A DNA stretch of 41,737 nucleotides from Colwellia sp. D2M02. GTDB lineage: Bacteria; Pseudomonadota; Gammaproteobacteria; Enterobacterales; Alteromonadaceae. The notes beneath the pieces are model-generated. The model ran no database searches and was not told the origin of the DNA. It was given only the letters and a program-made list of their open reading frames with translations. Of this stretch, positions 25,360 to 35,921 are shown one piece after another. The stretch covers positions 1-41,737 of the forward strand of contig NZ_JAHKPW010000063.1 in assembly GCF_018860755.1 (NCBI RefSeq). The letters run 5' to 3'. How positions within the stretch are numbered: the stretch's first letter is position 1; the number at the start of each line of letters is the position of its first letter. Made by a program: the position numbers and the translations under genes.

Positions 25360-26667
25360 TTACTTAGCTTCAGGGTTCATTATGTCGCTAAAGCTTGCTT
25401 TTTTCTCTTTAACCTTTGCTTTTTCAACTAAAAACTCTACCGCTTGCTCTTCTAAAGCAACGTTTTGCATTTGTTGCATTAGCTCTTTGTTGTTTGCGTA
25501 GTATTCAACAACTTCTTTAGGATCTTCATACGCTGAAGCAGCAGTTGCAATTAACTCATCTACTTTGCTGTCGTTAACTTTTAATTCGTTAACTTTAATT
25601 ACTTCACCTAAAAGTAAACCAATTTTAACACGACGTTCTGCTTGCTCTGTGAACATTTCAGCTGGAAGTTGTGGTAAGTTTTTAGGATCCATTTGGCCTT
25701 GGAAGCGTTGCATTGCTTGTTGACGTAATACGTCTACTTCTTGAGCTACTAACGCTTTAGGAATATCAACTTCATTAGCCGCTAATAAGCCGTCAATTAC
25801 TTGATTTTTAACATTCGCTTTAACCGCTTGTGTTAATTCACGCTCCATATTCTTTTTAACTTCAGTGCGAAGTGCTTCTACACCACCTTCTTCTACACCG
25901 AAAAGCTTAGCAAACTCATCATCAACTTCTGGTAATACTGGGCCTTCAGTTTTATGAATAACGATATCGAACTCAGCTTCTTTACCTTTTAGGTTTTCAG
26001 CGTGGTAGTCATCTGGGAAAGTAACTTTAATTGTTTGCTCATCACCAACTTTCATACCCGTAATTTCAGTTTCAAAACCAGGGATCATGCGACCAGCGCC
26101 TAACTCTAGTTCGAAACCTTCAGCTTTACCGCCTTCAAACTCTTCACCGTCAACACGGCCAACGAAATCAAGCGTTAATTTATCGCCTTTTTTCGTTTTA
26201 CGCTTATTTTCTTTCCATGTTTGATGTTGCTTTTGTAACGTAACAAACATTTCATCTAAATCAGCATCAGTCACTTCAACTTGAGGACGTTCGATGGCAA
26301 TTTTTTCTAAATCTTTTAATTCAACTTCAGGGTAAACTTCAAATGTTGCTTCAAACTCTAACGCTTTACCATCTTCATTGCTTTTAGCAACGAATGAAGG
26401 ACGACCAGCTGGGTTGATTTTTTCTGCAACAATTGCATCAACAAAGTTACGTTGCATAATTTCACCAGCAACTTCTTGACGTACAGATTTACCGTAACGT
26501 TTTTGAATAACTGACGGTGGCACTTTACCTGGACGGAAGCCGTTAATACGCTGTGTTTTACTAATCTGACGAAGACGGTTCTTAACTTCTACATCTACTT
26601 TTTCGGCAGGAACAGAAATAGTCAGACGACGTTCCAAACCTTGTGTAGTCTCAACTGAAACTTGCAT
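25360..26667 (-). CDS. tig: Trigger factor (ribosome-associated chaperone)
   Basis: Ribosome-bound chaperone with peptidyl-prolyl isomerase activity acting on nascent chains. 435 residues, the usual size. The ribosome-docking signature GFRPGKVP is at 43-50 of the N-terminal domain. An FKBP-like domain follows (about 155-245: [20 protein letters not shown] and beyond), and then the helical C-terminal substrate cradle. It heads the tig-clpP-clpX-lon-hupB-ppiD block. A good sigma-70 promoter candidate lies at 26792-26820, giving a leader of about 120 nt. Confidence 0.98.
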   Translation of the reverse strand: MQVSVETTQGLERRLTISVPAEKVDVEVKNRLRQISKTQRINGFRPGKVPPSVIQKRYGKSVRQEVAGEIMQRNFVDAIVAEKINPAGRPSFVAKSNEDGKALEFEATFEVYPEVELKDLEKIAIERPQVEVTDADLDEMFVTLQKQHQTWKENKRKTKKGDKLTLDFVGRVDGEEFEGGKAEGFELELGAGRMIPGFETEITGMKVGDEQTIKVTFPDDYHAENLKGKEAEFDIVIHKTEGPVLPEVDDEFAKLFGVEEGGVEALRTEVKKNMERELTQAVKANVKNQVIDGLLAANEVDIPKALVAQEVDVLRQQAMQRFQGQMDPKNLPQLPAEMFTEQAERRVKIGLLLGEVIKVNELKVNDSKVDELIATAASAYEDPKEVVEYYANNKELMQQMQNVALEEQAVEFLVEKAKVKEKKASFSDIMNPEAK

Positions 26668-26791
26668 TTAAATACCTCAAAAACTTAGCGTTTAACGCTT
26701 TTATAGACATCTATTCATACTAAATACCGATAAAGAGAACTTATCAAATGCTTAATAAAAAGATGTACGGTTACTAAAATTATGACGCGGA

Positions 26792-26820
26792 ATTATAGCG
26801 AGGCTTAGCGTGAGAGGCAA
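26792..26820 (-). promoter_or_regulatory. Candidate sigma-70 promoter of tig
   Basis: Minus strand TTGCCT (26815-26820), 17-bp spacer, perfect TATAAT (26792-26797). Initiation near 26785. Confidence 0.55.
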
Positions 26821-26934
26821 GTGTTATGTTTTAAAGGAACTTATAAGTGGAACTACTAACAGAATGAGTAGGTTAATGGTTCGATAAATGACCAAAAAAT
26901 GGCTAACATGAAGTACTAAAAGAATATTAAGAAG

Positions 26935-27011
26935 TGGTCGGTGATGCAAGATTCGAACTTGCGACCCCTTGGACCCAAACCAAGTGCGCTACCAAGCTGC
27001 GCTAATCACCG
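26935..27011 (-). tRNA. tRNA-Pro (anticodon UGG), copy 1
   Basis: 77 nt with encoded CCA. Minus strand starts CGGTGATTAGCGCAGC; anticodon stem-loop CTTGG-TTTGGGT-CCAAG gives UGG. T-arm contains GTTCGAATC. Last gene of the tRNA run and identical to the two other Pro copies. Confidence 0.96.
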
Positions 27012-27047
27012 ATACAGGGGTTTACTATTGAATATCACTTTAAGAAG

Positions 27048-27124
27048 TGGTCGGTGATGCAAGATTCGAACTTGCGACCCCTTGGACCCAAACCAAGTGC
27101 GCTACCAAGCTGCGCTAATCACCG
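27048..27124 (-). tRNA. tRNA-Pro (anticodon UGG), copy 2
   Basis: 77 nt with encoded CCA, identical to copy 1. Copies 1 and 2 are spaced 113 bp apart and share their immediate 3' flank (TAAGAAG as read on plus), pointing to tandem duplication. Confidence 0.96.
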
Positions 27125-27154
27125 ATATATTCTCTTTTTATAAAAATAAAAAGA

Positions 27155-27231
27155 TGGGGTGGCTAAAGGGACTTGAACCCTCGACAACCGGAATCACAAT
27201 CCGGGGCTCTACCAACTGAGCTATAGCCACC
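27155..27231 (-). tRNA. tRNA-His (anticodon GUG)
   Basis: 77 nt including the extra 5' G(-1) at 27231, which pairs with C73 as required for histidyl-tRNA synthetase. Anticodon stem-loop CCGGA-TTGTGAT-TCCGG gives GUG. CCA is encoded. Confidence 0.96.
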
Positions 27232-27264
27232 ATAACAATTTTCCAGATACTCTGTAAGAATAAA

Positions 27265-27341
<77 letters not shown>

Positions 27342-27387
27342 ACATTAACCTACAGAACACTTTTCTTTAATAAGCATTAGAGAAAAG

Positions 27388-27464
27388 TGGTCGGTGATGC
27401 AAGATTCGAACTTGCGACCCCTTGGACCCAAACCAAGTGCGCTACCAAGCTGCGCTAATCACCG
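27388..27464 (-). tRNA. tRNA-Pro (anticodon UGG), copy 3
   Basis: 77 nt with encoded CCA, identical to copies 1 and 2. It is the promoter-proximal gene of the operon, about 30 nt after the inferred start point. Confidence 0.96.
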
Positions 27465-27787
27465 ACAATGTTAAAAGCTTGCTCGCCTTCAACGGATGCG
27501 GATATTACCGAGTTGATTACCTTCCGTCAAACCTTTTTTATAAAATATTGTTCATTCGTTTGTTTTTAAAGCAAGTCGCTCTATTGTTAGCCTCTACTCT
27601 GCTTACTAGTACCTATTCGGGATATTAATGATAATTAATAAAGCCTTTATAAGCGGTAAAAATCAATAAATAAAGTGTTAAGGATATATGTTGTTGTCAA
27701 ATGAAAAGTAGAACTACAATAAATCTTTGCTTTATGGCAAAATACGCCTGTTTTTTATTTTTAACCTTCAAGGTCACCATAAGACTT
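27465..27787. other. Divergent spacer between the tRNA operon and folD
   Basis: 323 bp. The tRNA-side third carries a strong tRNA promoter (27502-27530). The folD side is AT-rich; a TACAAT at 27715-27720 could be a plus-strand -10, but no -35 sits at good spacing. An ATG-initiated extension of folD from 27701 is unlikely to be used. Confidence 0.5.
27502..27530 (-). promoter_or_regulatory. Promoter of the tRNA operon
   Basis: Minus strand TTGACG (27525-27530), 17-bp spacer, TAATAT (27502-27507), then a GC-rich discriminator (CCGCATCC) typical of stringently controlled stable-RNA promoters. It lies about 38 bp upstream of the first tRNA-Pro. Confidence 0.6.
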
Positions 27788-28642
27788 ATGACAGCATCAT
27801 TGATCGATGGCAAAGCTATTGCCAAACAACTTAGAGATTCAGTAAAAGTAGAAGTTACTAAAAGGCTTGAGAATGGCCAAAGAGCGCCTGGATTAGCCGT
27901 TATATTAGTTGGCAGTGATCCTGCTTCACAAGTATATGTAGGTAGTAAACGTAAAGCCTGTGAAGAAGTCGGTTTTGTATCGCGCTCATATGACTTACCG
28001 GTAACCGCATCAGAGCAAGAGTTATTGGCTTTAGTTAGTGAACTCAACAATGATGAGACTATTGATGGTATTTTAGTGCAGCTACCTTTACCTGCTGGCT
28101 TAAACTCAGACTTAATTATTGAGCACATTAACCCACTTAAAGATGTTGATGGCTTCCATCCGTCTAATGTGGGTAAGCTAGTATTACGCCAACCAGGACT
28201 ACGACCTTGTACACCTAAAGGTATTATGACATTAATCGCCTCAACCGGCGTTGAAACAAAAGGTTTAGATGCGCTAGTTATTGGCGCATCTAATATTGTT
28301 GGTCGCCCAATGACATTAGAGTTGTTGCTTGCTGGCTGTACAGTAACAACTACTCACCGTTTTACGAAAGACCTAGAAACAAAAGTACGCAATGCTGATC
28401 TTATTGTGGTAGCGGTTGGTCGACCTGCATTCATTCCTGGAGAGTGGATTAAAGAAGGTGCTTTAGTCATTGATGTAGGTATTAACCGCTTAGATAACGG
28501 TAAACTTGTTGGCGACGTAGACTTTGATATTGCCAAAGAAAAAGCTGCGTACATTACCCCTGTTCCAGGCGGCGTTGGTCCAATGACGGTTGCTAGCCTG
28601 ATAGAAAATACACTAATTGCTTGTCAACAATCGGATAAATAA
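27788..28642 (+). CDS. folD: Bifunctional methylenetetrahydrofolate dehydrogenase/methenyltetrahydrofolate cyclohydrolase
   Basis: Interconverts 5,10-methylene-THF and 10-formyl-THF for one-carbon metabolism. Start chosen at ATG 27788 (284 residues, [12 protein letters not shown]), which aligns with known FolD N-termini; the longer frame from 27701 adds 29 hydrophobic residues not expected in the family. Catalytic Y50 and K54 lie in YVGSKRK; the C-terminal signature [16 protein letters not shown] binds NADP/folate. It is divergent from the tRNA operon and followed by a strong terminator shared with convergent cysS. Confidence 0.97.
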   Translation: MTASLIDGKAIAKQLRDSVKVEVTKRLENGQRAPGLAVILVGSDPASQVYVGSKRKACEEVGFVSRSYDLPVTASEQELLALVSELNNDETIDGILVQLPLPAGLNSDLIIEHINPLKDVDGFHPSNVGKLVLRQPGLRPCTPKGIMTLIASTGVETKGLDALVIGASNIVGRPMTLELLLAGCTVTTTHRFTKDLETKVRNADLIVVAVGRPAFIPGEWIKEGALVIDVGINRLDNGKLVGDVDFDIAKEKAAYITPVPGGVGPMTVASLIENTLIACQQSDK

Positions 28643-28668
28643 ATAATCCTTTTAGTTGATTAAAAATC

Positions 28669-28703
28669 AAAAAAGGAGAGTACTTAACGTACTCTCCTTT
28701 TTT
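28669..28703. terminator. Bidirectional intrinsic terminator between folD and cysS
   Basis: 15-bp perfect inverted repeat 28669-28683 / 28689-28703 with a 5-nt loop, A-tract and T-tract on opposite sides. It serves the convergent folD (+) and cysS (-). Confidence 0.92.
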
Positions 28704-28724
28704 GTTATCAGCTCTTAAAAGCAG

Positions 28725-30128
28725 TTATGCTTTACGCCATGTTGTTTTACCTGCGCTGTCTTCAAGTATAATTTTCATTTCATTTAACTTATCACGTGCA
28801 TCATCAGCCAATGCCCAGTCTTTTTCAGCGCGCGCTTTATTGCGCTGAGCAATTAATGCTTCAATAGTTGCCACTTCATCCGTATCGCTGTCGCCTTGTA
28901 AAAAACTTGCGGGATCTAATTGAAATAAACCAAGCAAACCGCCTAAAGTTACGATAGTGCCCGCTAATTGCTGGGCAAGTTCACTGTTGTTTTCAGCCTT
29001 AGCAACATTAAGCTCTTTCGCTATTTCAAAAAATATCGCTAGTGCTTGTGGCGTATTAAAGTCATCATCCATTACTTGGCAAAACTGTTGAACGTACGAT
29101 GAGCTTTTATCTAAAACAAAATCAGCTGGTACATCAATATCACGTAATGCAGTATAAATACGCTCTACAGCAGCTCTGGCTTGCGTTAAGTTCTCAGTTG
29201 AGTAATTAAGCTGGCTACGGTAATGCCCCGTGGTTAAGAAGAAACGTACAGTTTCAGCATCATATTGAGCAAGTACATCTCGAATAGTGAAAAAGTTGCC
29301 TAATGATTTAGACATTTTTTCTTGGTCGACTTGTACCATACCCGTATGTATCCAGTAATTAACGTACGGTGTTTCTAATGCACAACAGCTTTGTGCAATT
29401 TCATTTTCATGATGAGGAAAGGTTAAATCAGAGCCGCCGCCATGAATATCAAAATGATGACCGAGTTCTTTGGCATTCATGGCTGAACACTCAATATGCC
29501 AACCTGGTCGTCCTTCTCCCCATGGCGATGACCAGCTTGGCTCACCTGGCTTGGCCGACTTCCATAAAACAAAGTCTAATGGGTTGTTTTTACTATTATC
29601 AATTTCAACACGTGATCCTGATTGTAACTGCTCTAAGTTTTGGCCGCTTAATTTGCCATAATCAGCATAACTAGATACATCAAATAACACATCCCCCTTA
29701 CCTGTTGCGTCACCACCAGCAACATAAGCATGTTTTTTAGCCACTAAGGTTTCAATCATAGAGATGATTTCGTCCATATGCGTGGTCACTCTTGGCTCTA
29801 AATCTGGACGAGCCATATTTAATGCATCGAAGTCTTGGTGCATTGCCGCAATAGTACGTTCGGTAAGTTGCTCTGGTGTTTCATTATTTTCGTTAGCACG
29901 ATTAATAATTTTATCTTCAACATCAGTGATATTACGTACGTAATTGACGTCATAACCCGAAAAACGTAAATAGCGAGCAATATTGTCAAAGCTAATATAA
30001 GTTCTACCATGGCCAATGTGGCATAAGTCATAAACGGTACAACCACAAACATACAAGCCTACTTTACCGGGGTTAATTGGTGTAAAAGTTTCTTTTTGGC
30101 GAGTTAAGGTGTTGTATATCTGCAACAT
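28725..30128 (-). CDS. cysS: Cysteinyl-tRNA synthetase
   Basis: Class I aminoacyl-tRNA synthetase charging tRNA-Cys; 467 residues, normal length. The zinc-binding Cys28 lies in VCGCTVYD, the HIGH motif is at 37-40, further zinc ligands include the Cys in WHIECSAM and the His in [13 protein letters not shown], and the KMSKS loop is near residue 267 (EKMSKSLGN). Divergent from ppiB across about 160 bp. The cysS/ppiB/lpxH neighbourhood is conserved in gammaproteobacteria. Confidence 0.98.
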   Translation of the reverse strand: MLQIYNTLTRQKETFTPINPGKVGLYVCGCTVYDLCHIGHGRTYISFDNIARYLRFSGYDVNYVRNITDVEDKIINRANENNETPEQLTERTIAAMHQDFDALNMARPDLEPRVTTHMDEIISMIETLVAKKHAYVAGGDATGKGDVLFDVSSYADYGKLSGQNLEQLQSGSRVEIDNSKNNPLDFVLWKSAKPGEPSWSSPWGEGRPGWHIECSAMNAKELGHHFDIHGGGSDLTFPHHENEIAQSCCALETPYVNYWIHTGMVQVDQEKMSKSLGNFFTIRDVLAQYDAETVRFFLTTGHYRSQLNYSTENLTQARAAVERIYTALRDIDVPADFVLDKSSSYVQQFCQVMDDDFNTPQALAIFFEIAKELNVAKAENNSELAQQLAGTIVTLGGLLGLFQLDPASFLQGDSDTDEVATIEALIAQRNKARAEKDWALADDARDKLNEMKIILEDSAGKTTWRKA

Positions 30129-30289
30129 AAGGTTTTATGAGTCCTATATAATGAGGTAAAAAATAAATAAGCGTTGATTGTACCCTAACAAAACTAAAGG
30201 GTCATCAAGACTAATGCACTTTATAGCAAGTTAGCGTACAATTATCACAATTAGTTAATTTATAACATTTGATAAAGAGCAGAGACATT

Positions 30290-30781
30290 ATGATCGTATT
30301 TAAAACTACCCTTGGTGATATTAAAATTGAATTAAACTTTGATAAAGCCCCTGTAACGGCAGCAAACTTTCAACAATATATTGAAGAAGGCCATTACAAT
30401 GGCACTATTTTTCACCGTGTAATTAAAGGTTTTATGGCACAAGGTGGCGGTTTTGCTCCTGGCTTAGAAGAAAAAGAAACACGTGCTAGCATTAAAAACG
30501 AAGCAAACAACGGCTTAAGCAATGCTCGTGGTACATTAGCGATGGCACGTACACAAGAGCCACATTCAGCATCAGCCCAGTTTTTTATTAACCTAACTGA
30601 CAATAACTTTTTAGACTTTACCAGTGAATCGGTACAAGGTTGGGGCTACTGTGTATTTGGCGAAGTTGTTGAAGGTATGGATGTTGTTGATAAAATGGCA
30701 TTAGTAGAAACTGGCAACATGTTTGGTCACGGTGATGTACCAAAAGATGAAATCATTATTGAATCTGCACTTGTAGAATAG
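30290..30781 (+). CDS. ppiB: Peptidyl-prolyl cis-trans isomerase B (cyclophilin)
   Basis: Cytosolic cyclophilin, 163 residues from the ATG at 30290 ([12 protein letters not shown]), matching family starts; a further in-frame ATG 21 bp upstream would add seven residues. Core motifs [13 protein letters not shown] and the active-site QFFIN segment are present, with the bacterial-type W-G-Y-C-V-F-G region. No signal peptide, hence the cytoplasmic B form. Followed by lpxH after 14 bp, probably one transcript. Confidence 0.96.
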   Translation: MIVFKTTLGDIKIELNFDKAPVTAANFQQYIEEGHYNGTIFHRVIKGFMAQGGGFAPGLEEKETRASIKNEANNGLSNARGTLAMARTQEPHSASAQFFINLTDNNFLDFTSESVQGWGYCVFGEVVEGMDVVDKMALVETGNMFGHGDVPKDEIIIESALVE

Positions 30782-30795
30782 GTTTCTATATAACA

Positions 30796-31542
30796 ATGAC
30801 GTTAAGTAATAAACCAGCACTAACCTACTTCATTGCTGATTTACACTTAAGCGAAAACAGGCCTGATATCAGCGCCTGTTTTTTTCGCTTTTTAGCAACC
30901 GATGCAATTCAAGCTGAGAAACTCTATATTCTAGGTGATTTATTTGAAGCCTGGGTTGGCGATGATGATGATAGTGAATTTGTTGCCGATATAGTACAAG
31001 CGTTAGCAACATTAAGTCGAACAGGTACAGAGATTTATTATATTCATGGTAATAGAGATTTTTTACTCGGTGCTCGTTTTGCAAAAATGTCCCATATGGT
31101 ATTACTACCTGAAGTAACACTTATTGACTTATATGGTGAGCCAACCGTTATTATGCATGGTGATACTTTATGCACTCGTGATATTGCTTATCAAAAGTTT
31201 AGAAAAAAATCTCGTACTTGGTGGTGGCAAGGTATTATTAAAAGTTTGCCGTTAAAGTTACGTAAAAAAATTGCAGCTGACTATCGTAAAAAAAGCGCAG
31301 CAGCAACAGCGATGAAATCGCAAGAAATCATGGATGTTACCGACACTGAAGTTATTCATTGTTTACAAGAATACAAAAGTCAGTTACTTATTCACGGTCA
31401 TACACACCGCCCAGCAGTACATAACATTACGGTTAATAACAATGAGGCTAAGCGCATTGTTCTTGGTGACTGGTACGAGCAAGGAGCTTGGCTTAAAGTC
31501 ACCCCTCAAGAGATGATTTTACTTAACCAAGCATTTACTTAA
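30796..31542 (+). CDS. lpxH: UDP-2,3-diacylglucosamine diphosphatase
   Basis: Metallophosphoesterase of lipid A synthesis that cleaves UDP-2,3-diacylglucosamine to lipid X and UMP on the inner face of the cytoplasmic membrane. 248 residues. Metal-binding motifs in order: D15-x-H17 (IADLHLSE), D48 (LGDLFEAW), HGNRDF (about 82-87), MHGD and the C-terminal HGHTHRP. Co-directional with ppiB. Identification is firm. Confidence 0.96.
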   Translation: MTLSNKPALTYFIADLHLSENRPDISACFFRFLATDAIQAEKLYILGDLFEAWVGDDDDSEFVADIVQALATLSRTGTEIYYIHGNRDFLLGARFAKMSHMVLLPEVTLIDLYGEPTVIMHGDTLCTRDIAYQKFRKKSRTWWWQGIIKSLPLKLRKKIAADYRKKSAAATAMKSQEIMDVTDTEVIHCLQEYKSQLLIHGHTHRPAVHNITVNNNEAKRIVLGDWYEQGAWLKVTPQEMILLNQAFT

Positions 31543-31665
31543 AGTAGCCGCTCACCTCACGTAGCCACTTGGCCACATAGAACGGGTTACTGTCAGATCA
31601 GGTCTGAGCTACTACAAACTTTAATGACACTACTACCATACACCAACTATATAGCAACTAAGCGA

Positions 31666-32427
31666 TTAAACTGGTACGCCCGAATGAAACTTAAAATCTT
31701 CATCGTCACTTAATATTAGCTCGGCTTCAACTTTACCAAAATGTGCAATACGCTCACTAATATCTTTACCTGCTATTTGTTCTGCTAAAGCTAAATAATC
31801 TTGGTAATGCCTAGCTTCTGAGCGTAATAGTGAAATGTAAAATTTATGCAAATCATCATCTAAGTGTGGTGCTAATTTAGCAAAACGTTCACATGAGCGT
31901 GCTTCAATATAGGCGCCACAAATTAGTTTATCGATTAATGTCTCTGGCTCATGGGTAGTGACATGCGTCATCATACCTTTAGCGTATCGACCTGCCGTTG
32001 TATTTTCAAATGCAATGTCTCTGCCTTCCATGATTTCTAATACTTGATAGAAATGATGCAGCTCTTCTTTAATGAGCATAACCATTTTATCAATCAAATC
32101 TTGCCCGTAGTCTGAATTACTTTTAGGAAAAACCGATTTTGACATTGCCTCTTGATTCGCTAAAGACTGTAAGTCTCCCTCTTTACGATAAAGGTAACCC
32201 TCATAGGGTTTAAACCAGTCAGCTAAAATTTTTCCGCTTTCTTTATCTACTGCGTACTTGCGTATTAAATGCATGGCTGTCTGCCCTGCTTTTAGTTCAC
32301 AAGCTAAGTGATCTCGTAATATGATGGGAAGATTTTCAGGTTTCTTAGCTTCATCAATCCATGCCTCAGGAGTTTGGCATTGTAAAAAGCTTAAAATAGG
32401 TGCCAATAGTTTTTCAGTATTTGTCAT
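31666..32427 (-). CDS. miaE: tRNA-(ms2io6A) hydroxylase MiaE
   Basis: Non-haem di-iron monooxygenase that hydroxylates ms2i6A at position 37 of tRNAs reading UNN codons. ATG at 32427 gives 253 residues; a TTG 21 bp upstream is possible but less likely. The helical-bundle di-iron ligands can be recognised in KEELHHFYQVLE and SEARHYQDYLALAEQ, with conserved IEARSCERFAKLAP between them. Stands alone, divergent from the next plus-strand gene. Confidence is high on family. Confidence 0.92.
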   Translation of the reverse strand: MTNTEKLLAPILSFLQCQTPEAWIDEAKKPENLPIILRDHLACELKAGQTAMHLIRKYAVDKESGKILADWFKPYEGYLYRKEGDLQSLANQEAMSKSVFPKSNSDYGQDLIDKMVMLIKEELHHFYQVLEIMEGRDIAFENTTAGRYAKGMMTHVTTHEPETLIDKLICGAYIEARSCERFAKLAPHLDDDLHKFYISLLRSEARHYQDYLALAEQIAGKDISERIAHFGKVEAELILSDDEDFKFHSGVPV

Positions 32428-32556
32428 AAACGATTTTGGGTTAATCAATAATGGGGCTATTTTAAAAGCCCATTTATTGAGATACTAGTAAAATATTTAC
32501 TTTATAGTGTTTACATCAAACTTCCCTTTAAAACCTTTAACAAAAGCCTTTAATTT

Positions 32557-32862
32557 ATGCCTGCTAACTTTTATGAAAACTCTCCCAGCGCCAGTGAAGC
32601 AAAAAAGATGCTAAATAAACACGCTAAACTTGTGCACACTGAAAACATAAAAGTACTGTCTCATGTACAACGCGAAAGTGGTGACTGGATCATTAATACA
32701 TTAATGCTAGACAATATTGATGTACCTTTTAAATATAAACGTAAAAAAAACTATCAAAGTTTAAAAGGTCAACGCGTTAATATTACTTATTACCCTGACA
32801 ACGAAGTAGTTGCTGGTTTTAATATTGAAATAATGAGTATTGTTCGTATTAAAGTAAGTTGA
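32557..32862 (+). CDS. Conserved hypothetical protein, 101 residues
   Basis: I do not recognise the family. The protein is small and basic, without signal peptide or membrane helix. The first third is polar and probably helical (SASEAKKMLNKHAKLVHT); the rest alternates hydrophobic and charged residues as in a small beta fold (IKVLSHVQRESGDWIINTLMLDNIDVPFKYKRKKNY). ATG 32557 has only a weak SD. It is divergent from miaE by about 130 bp and followed by the Yip1-family gene after 182 bp. Codon use resembles the neighbours, and the reading frame occupies an otherwise empty gap, so it is probably real. Confidence 0.65.
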   Translation: MPANFYENSPSASEAKKMLNKHAKLVHTENIKVLSHVQRESGDWIINTLMLDNIDVPFKYKRKKNYQSLKGQRVNITYYPDNEVVAGFNIEIMSIVRIKVS

Positions 32863-33044
32863 TCTCACCTCTCACAACATAGTTAAGTCCATTCTTTATC
32901 GCATAAAAGTATTAAAACAATCATCAATAGAGCTTTATCGTTCAAAAAACAAGCAAAGCTTGACGGATAGCCGTAAATCCCTCATACCTAAGATGTAGGA
33001 ATAATAAAAATACTTCCCTAACTTAACGTGCGAGAGGAATTATA

Positions 33045-33644
33045 ATGATACTAAATCATATTTGGGGGCTTTACGCCCACCCTAAAGAAGAATGGCAAAC
33101 CATTGAAAAACGTCATGAGAGTTTAAGCTATAGCCTAATACATATTTTAACTGTGGCGCTTATCCCCACAATTTGTAGTTATTATGCAACCGCCCATATA
33201 GGTTGGACTATAGGTGCAGGTGATCCCATAAAAATAAGTACCGAAAGTGCTCAGTTAATGGCAATAAGTATGTATATTGCTTTGATTGTTGGCGTTTTTG
33301 CTCTTGCTTATTTGATTCAATGGATGGCAAAAACCTTTGATGCTAAACCTGACTTTGTACAAGCACTTGAGTTAGCAGCCTATACAGCAACGCCATTATT
33401 AATGGTTGGTGTTACCGCGTTGTTTCCTGTGCTATGGTTTGTGGCCTTAGCAGGAATGATTGCTGTCGCTTATTCTGTATATTTACTGTATTCAGGCGTT
33501 CCTATAATGATGAATATACCTGAAGATAAAGGGTTTATTTATTCAAGCTCGGTGGTTACCTGCGGCTTAGTATTATTAGTTACCCTTATGGCGGCAACCG
33601 CTATGATGTGGACTATGGGATTTGGACCAGAATTTATTGCGTAA
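33045..33644 (+). CDS. Yip1-family inner-membrane protein
   Basis: 199-residue integral membrane protein with about five hydrophobic segments (roughly 30-50, 70-92, 108-130, 132-150 and 168-192). The opening, IWGLYAHPKEEWQTIEKR, is characteristic of bacterial Yip1-domain proteins. The molecular function of these bacterial proteins is not known. RBS GAGAGGAAT lies before the ATG. Single-gene unit ending at a bidirectional terminator. Confidence 0.82.
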   Translation: MILNHIWGLYAHPKEEWQTIEKRHESLSYSLIHILTVALIPTICSYYATAHIGWTIGAGDPIKISTESAQLMAISMYIALIVGVFALAYLIQWMAKTFDAKPDFVQALELAAYTATPLLMVGVTALFPVLWFVALAGMIAVAYSVYLLYSGVPIMMNIPEDKGFIYSSSVVTCGLVLLVTLMAATAMMWTMGFGPEFIA

Positions 33645-33666
33645 CTAATGTTGACACCCAACAACT

Positions 33667-33701
33667 AAAAAAGCTCAACGATACATATCGTTGAGCTTTT
33701 T
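33667..33701. terminator. Bidirectional intrinsic terminator between the Yip1-family gene and purF
   Basis: 15-bp perfect inverted repeat 33668-33682 / 33687-33701 with a 4-nt loop (ACAT), A- and T-tracts on opposite sides. It separates convergent genes. Confidence 0.92.
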
Positions 33702-33771
33702 ATTATGCGTTCAATAATAACTTTATTACTGCTATTTGAACTGCTATTTGAAAGTAATGATTACTTGGTAC

Positions 33772-35289
33772 TTATTCAGCGCCTTCGTTATGCATATCAA
33801 GTATTGAGTCTGCATTTTTGTCCGAGCTTTCTTTGGTCGTATTATTACGTAAAGCATCAAGCCTTTCTAAATAAGCTTGGTTGATGTCATTAGTCACATA
33901 ATTACCATCAAATACTGAGGTATCAAAGGTCTTAATATCAGGGTTACCTAAGCGGACCGCACTAATTAAGTCATCAATAGATTGGTAAATTAATTTGTCA
34001 GCACCAATTAAGCTACAAATATCATCTAACTCGCGACCATGGGCAATTAACTCATTGGCACTTGGCATATCAATGCCGTAAACGTTAGGGAAACGTACTT
34101 CAGGTGCCGCAGAAGCAAAATAAACTTTCTTAGCGCCCGCTGCACGAGCCATGTCTATAATTTGCTCTGATGTAGTACCGCGAACAATAGAGTCATCAAC
34201 GAGTAGTACATTTTTACCTTTAAATTCAGCACCAATAGCATTGAGTTTTTGGCGAACAGATTTTTTACGCTGCTCTTGGCCTGGCATAATAAAAGTTCGA
34301 CCAATATATCTATTTTTAACAAAGCCTTGACGGTATGGTAACTCAAGCTTATGAGCAATTTGCAAAGCAATATCACACGATGTTTCTGGGATTGGGATAA
34401 CAACATCAATATCAATGTCTTCCCATTCTTTTGCAATTTTTTCGCCTAGTTTAGTCCCCATTTCAACACGAGAAGCATAAACAGACATTTTATCCATCGT
34501 TGAATCTGGGCGAGCAAAATAAACAAATTCAAAAATACATGGTGTATAAACAGGGTTTTCAGCACATTGCTGGCTATGGATTTTACCATCTTCAGTGAAG
34601 AAAATTGTTTCGCCCGGTGCAACATCACGGACAAACTCAAAATCACAGGCATCAAGTGCTACTGACTCTGAAGCGACCATATATTCAACACCGTGCTCAT
34701 TCTCACGTTTACCAAACACAAGTGGGCGGATGCCGTTAGGGTCACGGAATGCGATCATACCGTGGCCAACAATTAACGCAACGCTTGCATAAGCACCTCT
34801 AACACGCTTATGAACATTAGCAACCGCAGAGAAGATATCTTCTGGGGTTAAATCTAAATTTTCACTTTGTTGAAGCTCGTGAGCTAAAATATTTAATAAT
34901 ACTTCAGAGTCTGATGTGGTATTAACATGTCTGCGAGCCGTAGTGAATAACCACTTTCTCAACTCTTCAGCATTAGTTAAGTTACCATTGTGTGCCAAAG
35001 ATAGGCCAAACGGCGCATTCGCATAAAAAGGTTGTGCCTCAGATGAGCTAGATGTTCCTGCAGTTGGGTATCTAATATGACCAATACCTATATTACCTTG
35101 AAGTCGTAACATATGGCGTGTATGAAAAACATCTTTCACTAAGCCGTTTGCTTTACGAAGTCTAAACGTATTATTGTGAATAGTCACAATACCTGCCGCA
35201 TCTTGCCCACGATGTTGGAGCACTGTTAATCCATCGTATAAATACTGACTAACAGGGGTTTTACCAACAATACCAACGATACCACACAT
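33772..35289 (-). CDS. purF: Amidophosphoribosyltransferase
   Basis: First committed step of purine synthesis: PRPP plus glutamine to phosphoribosylamine. 505 residues. The N-terminal Ntn glutaminase domain begins MCGIVGIVG, where Cys2 becomes the nucleophile after Met removal. The PRPP-binding loop [14 protein letters not shown] (about 363-376) lies in the C-terminal phosphoribosyltransferase domain. Follows cvpA after 58 bp, the usual cvpA-purF pair. No clear PurR operator was seen upstream of cvpA. Confidence 0.98.
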   Translation of the reverse strand: MCGIVGIVGKTPVSQYLYDGLTVLQHRGQDAAGIVTIHNNTFRLRKANGLVKDVFHTRHMLRLQGNIGIGHIRYPTAGTSSSSEAQPFYANAPFGLSLAHNGNLTNAEELRKWLFTTARRHVNTTSDSEVLLNILAHELQQSENLDLTPEDIFSAVANVHKRVRGAYASVALIVGHGMIAFRDPNGIRPLVFGKRENEHGVEYMVASESVALDACDFEFVRDVAPGETIFFTEDGKIHSQQCAENPVYTPCIFEFVYFARPDSTMDKMSVYASRVEMGTKLGEKIAKEWEDIDIDVVIPIPETSCDIALQIAHKLELPYRQGFVKNRYIGRTFIMPGQEQRKKSVRQKLNAIGAEFKGKNVLLVDDSIVRGTTSEQIIDMARAAGAKKVYFASAAPEVRFPNVYGIDMPSANELIAHGRELDDICSLIGADKLIYQSIDDLISAVRLGNPDIKTFDTSVFDGNYVTNDINQAYLERLDALRNNTTKESSDKNADSILDMHNEGAE

Positions 35290-35347
35290 GAAATTTTCTC
35301 CGCTTAATGCTTAGCTATAATCAAACTCTAGTTACCGTAATGTATAA

Positions 35348-35830
35348 CTAAGTTAAAAGACTTGATGATTGTTTTAGATACTCAAAGAACCATTCAATAA
35401 CCAATTTAAATTCTTGAATTAATTCTGACGCTTTCCACCAATCTGTTGTTTCGGCGCTTGTAAAAGCATCCATAAAAAACAGCACGGCACTAACAATTAA
35501 CACACCACGTAAAGCACCAAAGACCAAACCTAACATACGGTCTGTGCCTGACAACCCTGTTTTACTGACCAGCTGACCAATTATATAGTTAACCAGTGCG
35601 CCAAGCACTAAAGTAGTAATAAACAGAATAGCAGCCGCAGCTGCATTGCGTAGGAATTCGTCGGTGATATTGGTAAATAAGTTTGCTAGATTAGCATAGA
35701 AGTTACTGGCGATAAAAAAGGCACCAATCCAAACAACTAAAGAAAGAGCTTCTTTTACAAAGCCGCGTACCAAACTAATTAATGTTGATGCGCCTATAAT
35801 TGCCAAAATGGCGTAATCTATCCAAACCAT
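35348..35830 (-). CDS. cvpA: CvpA family inner-membrane protein
   Basis: Membrane protein needed for colicin V production in E. coli and linked to envelope stress tolerance; molecular function unclear. 160 residues with four predicted helices (about 5-22, 27-48, 60-85 and 100-122) and the conserved start WIDYAILAIIGASTLISLVRGF. Directly upstream of purF. Length and context are typical. Confidence 0.94.
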   Translation of the reverse strand: MVWIDYAILAIIGASTLISLVRGFVKEALSLVVWIGAFFIASNFYANLANLFTNITDEFLRNAAAAAILFITTLVLGALVNYIIGQLVSKTGLSGTDRMLGLVFGALRGVLIVSAVLFFMDAFTSAETTDWWKASELIQEFKLVIEWFFEYLKQSSSLLT

Positions 35831-35921
35831 AACTTGAGTGTCTCATTGAGTTCTCTAAATTAGAGGCGCGCATTCTACCAGAATAACGGTAAAAAAAACT
35901 AGCTTTTTTCTAATTTTGATT

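Noticed and set aside
27422..27628. 68-codon plus-strand frame beginning inside tRNA-Pro copy 3
   Set aside because: It starts antisense to a tRNA gene and crosses the tRNA promoter; fortuitous.
32428..32448. TTG start adding seven residues to MiaE
   Set aside because: ATG 32427 is the simpler start; neither has a strong SD, so this remains slightly uncertain.
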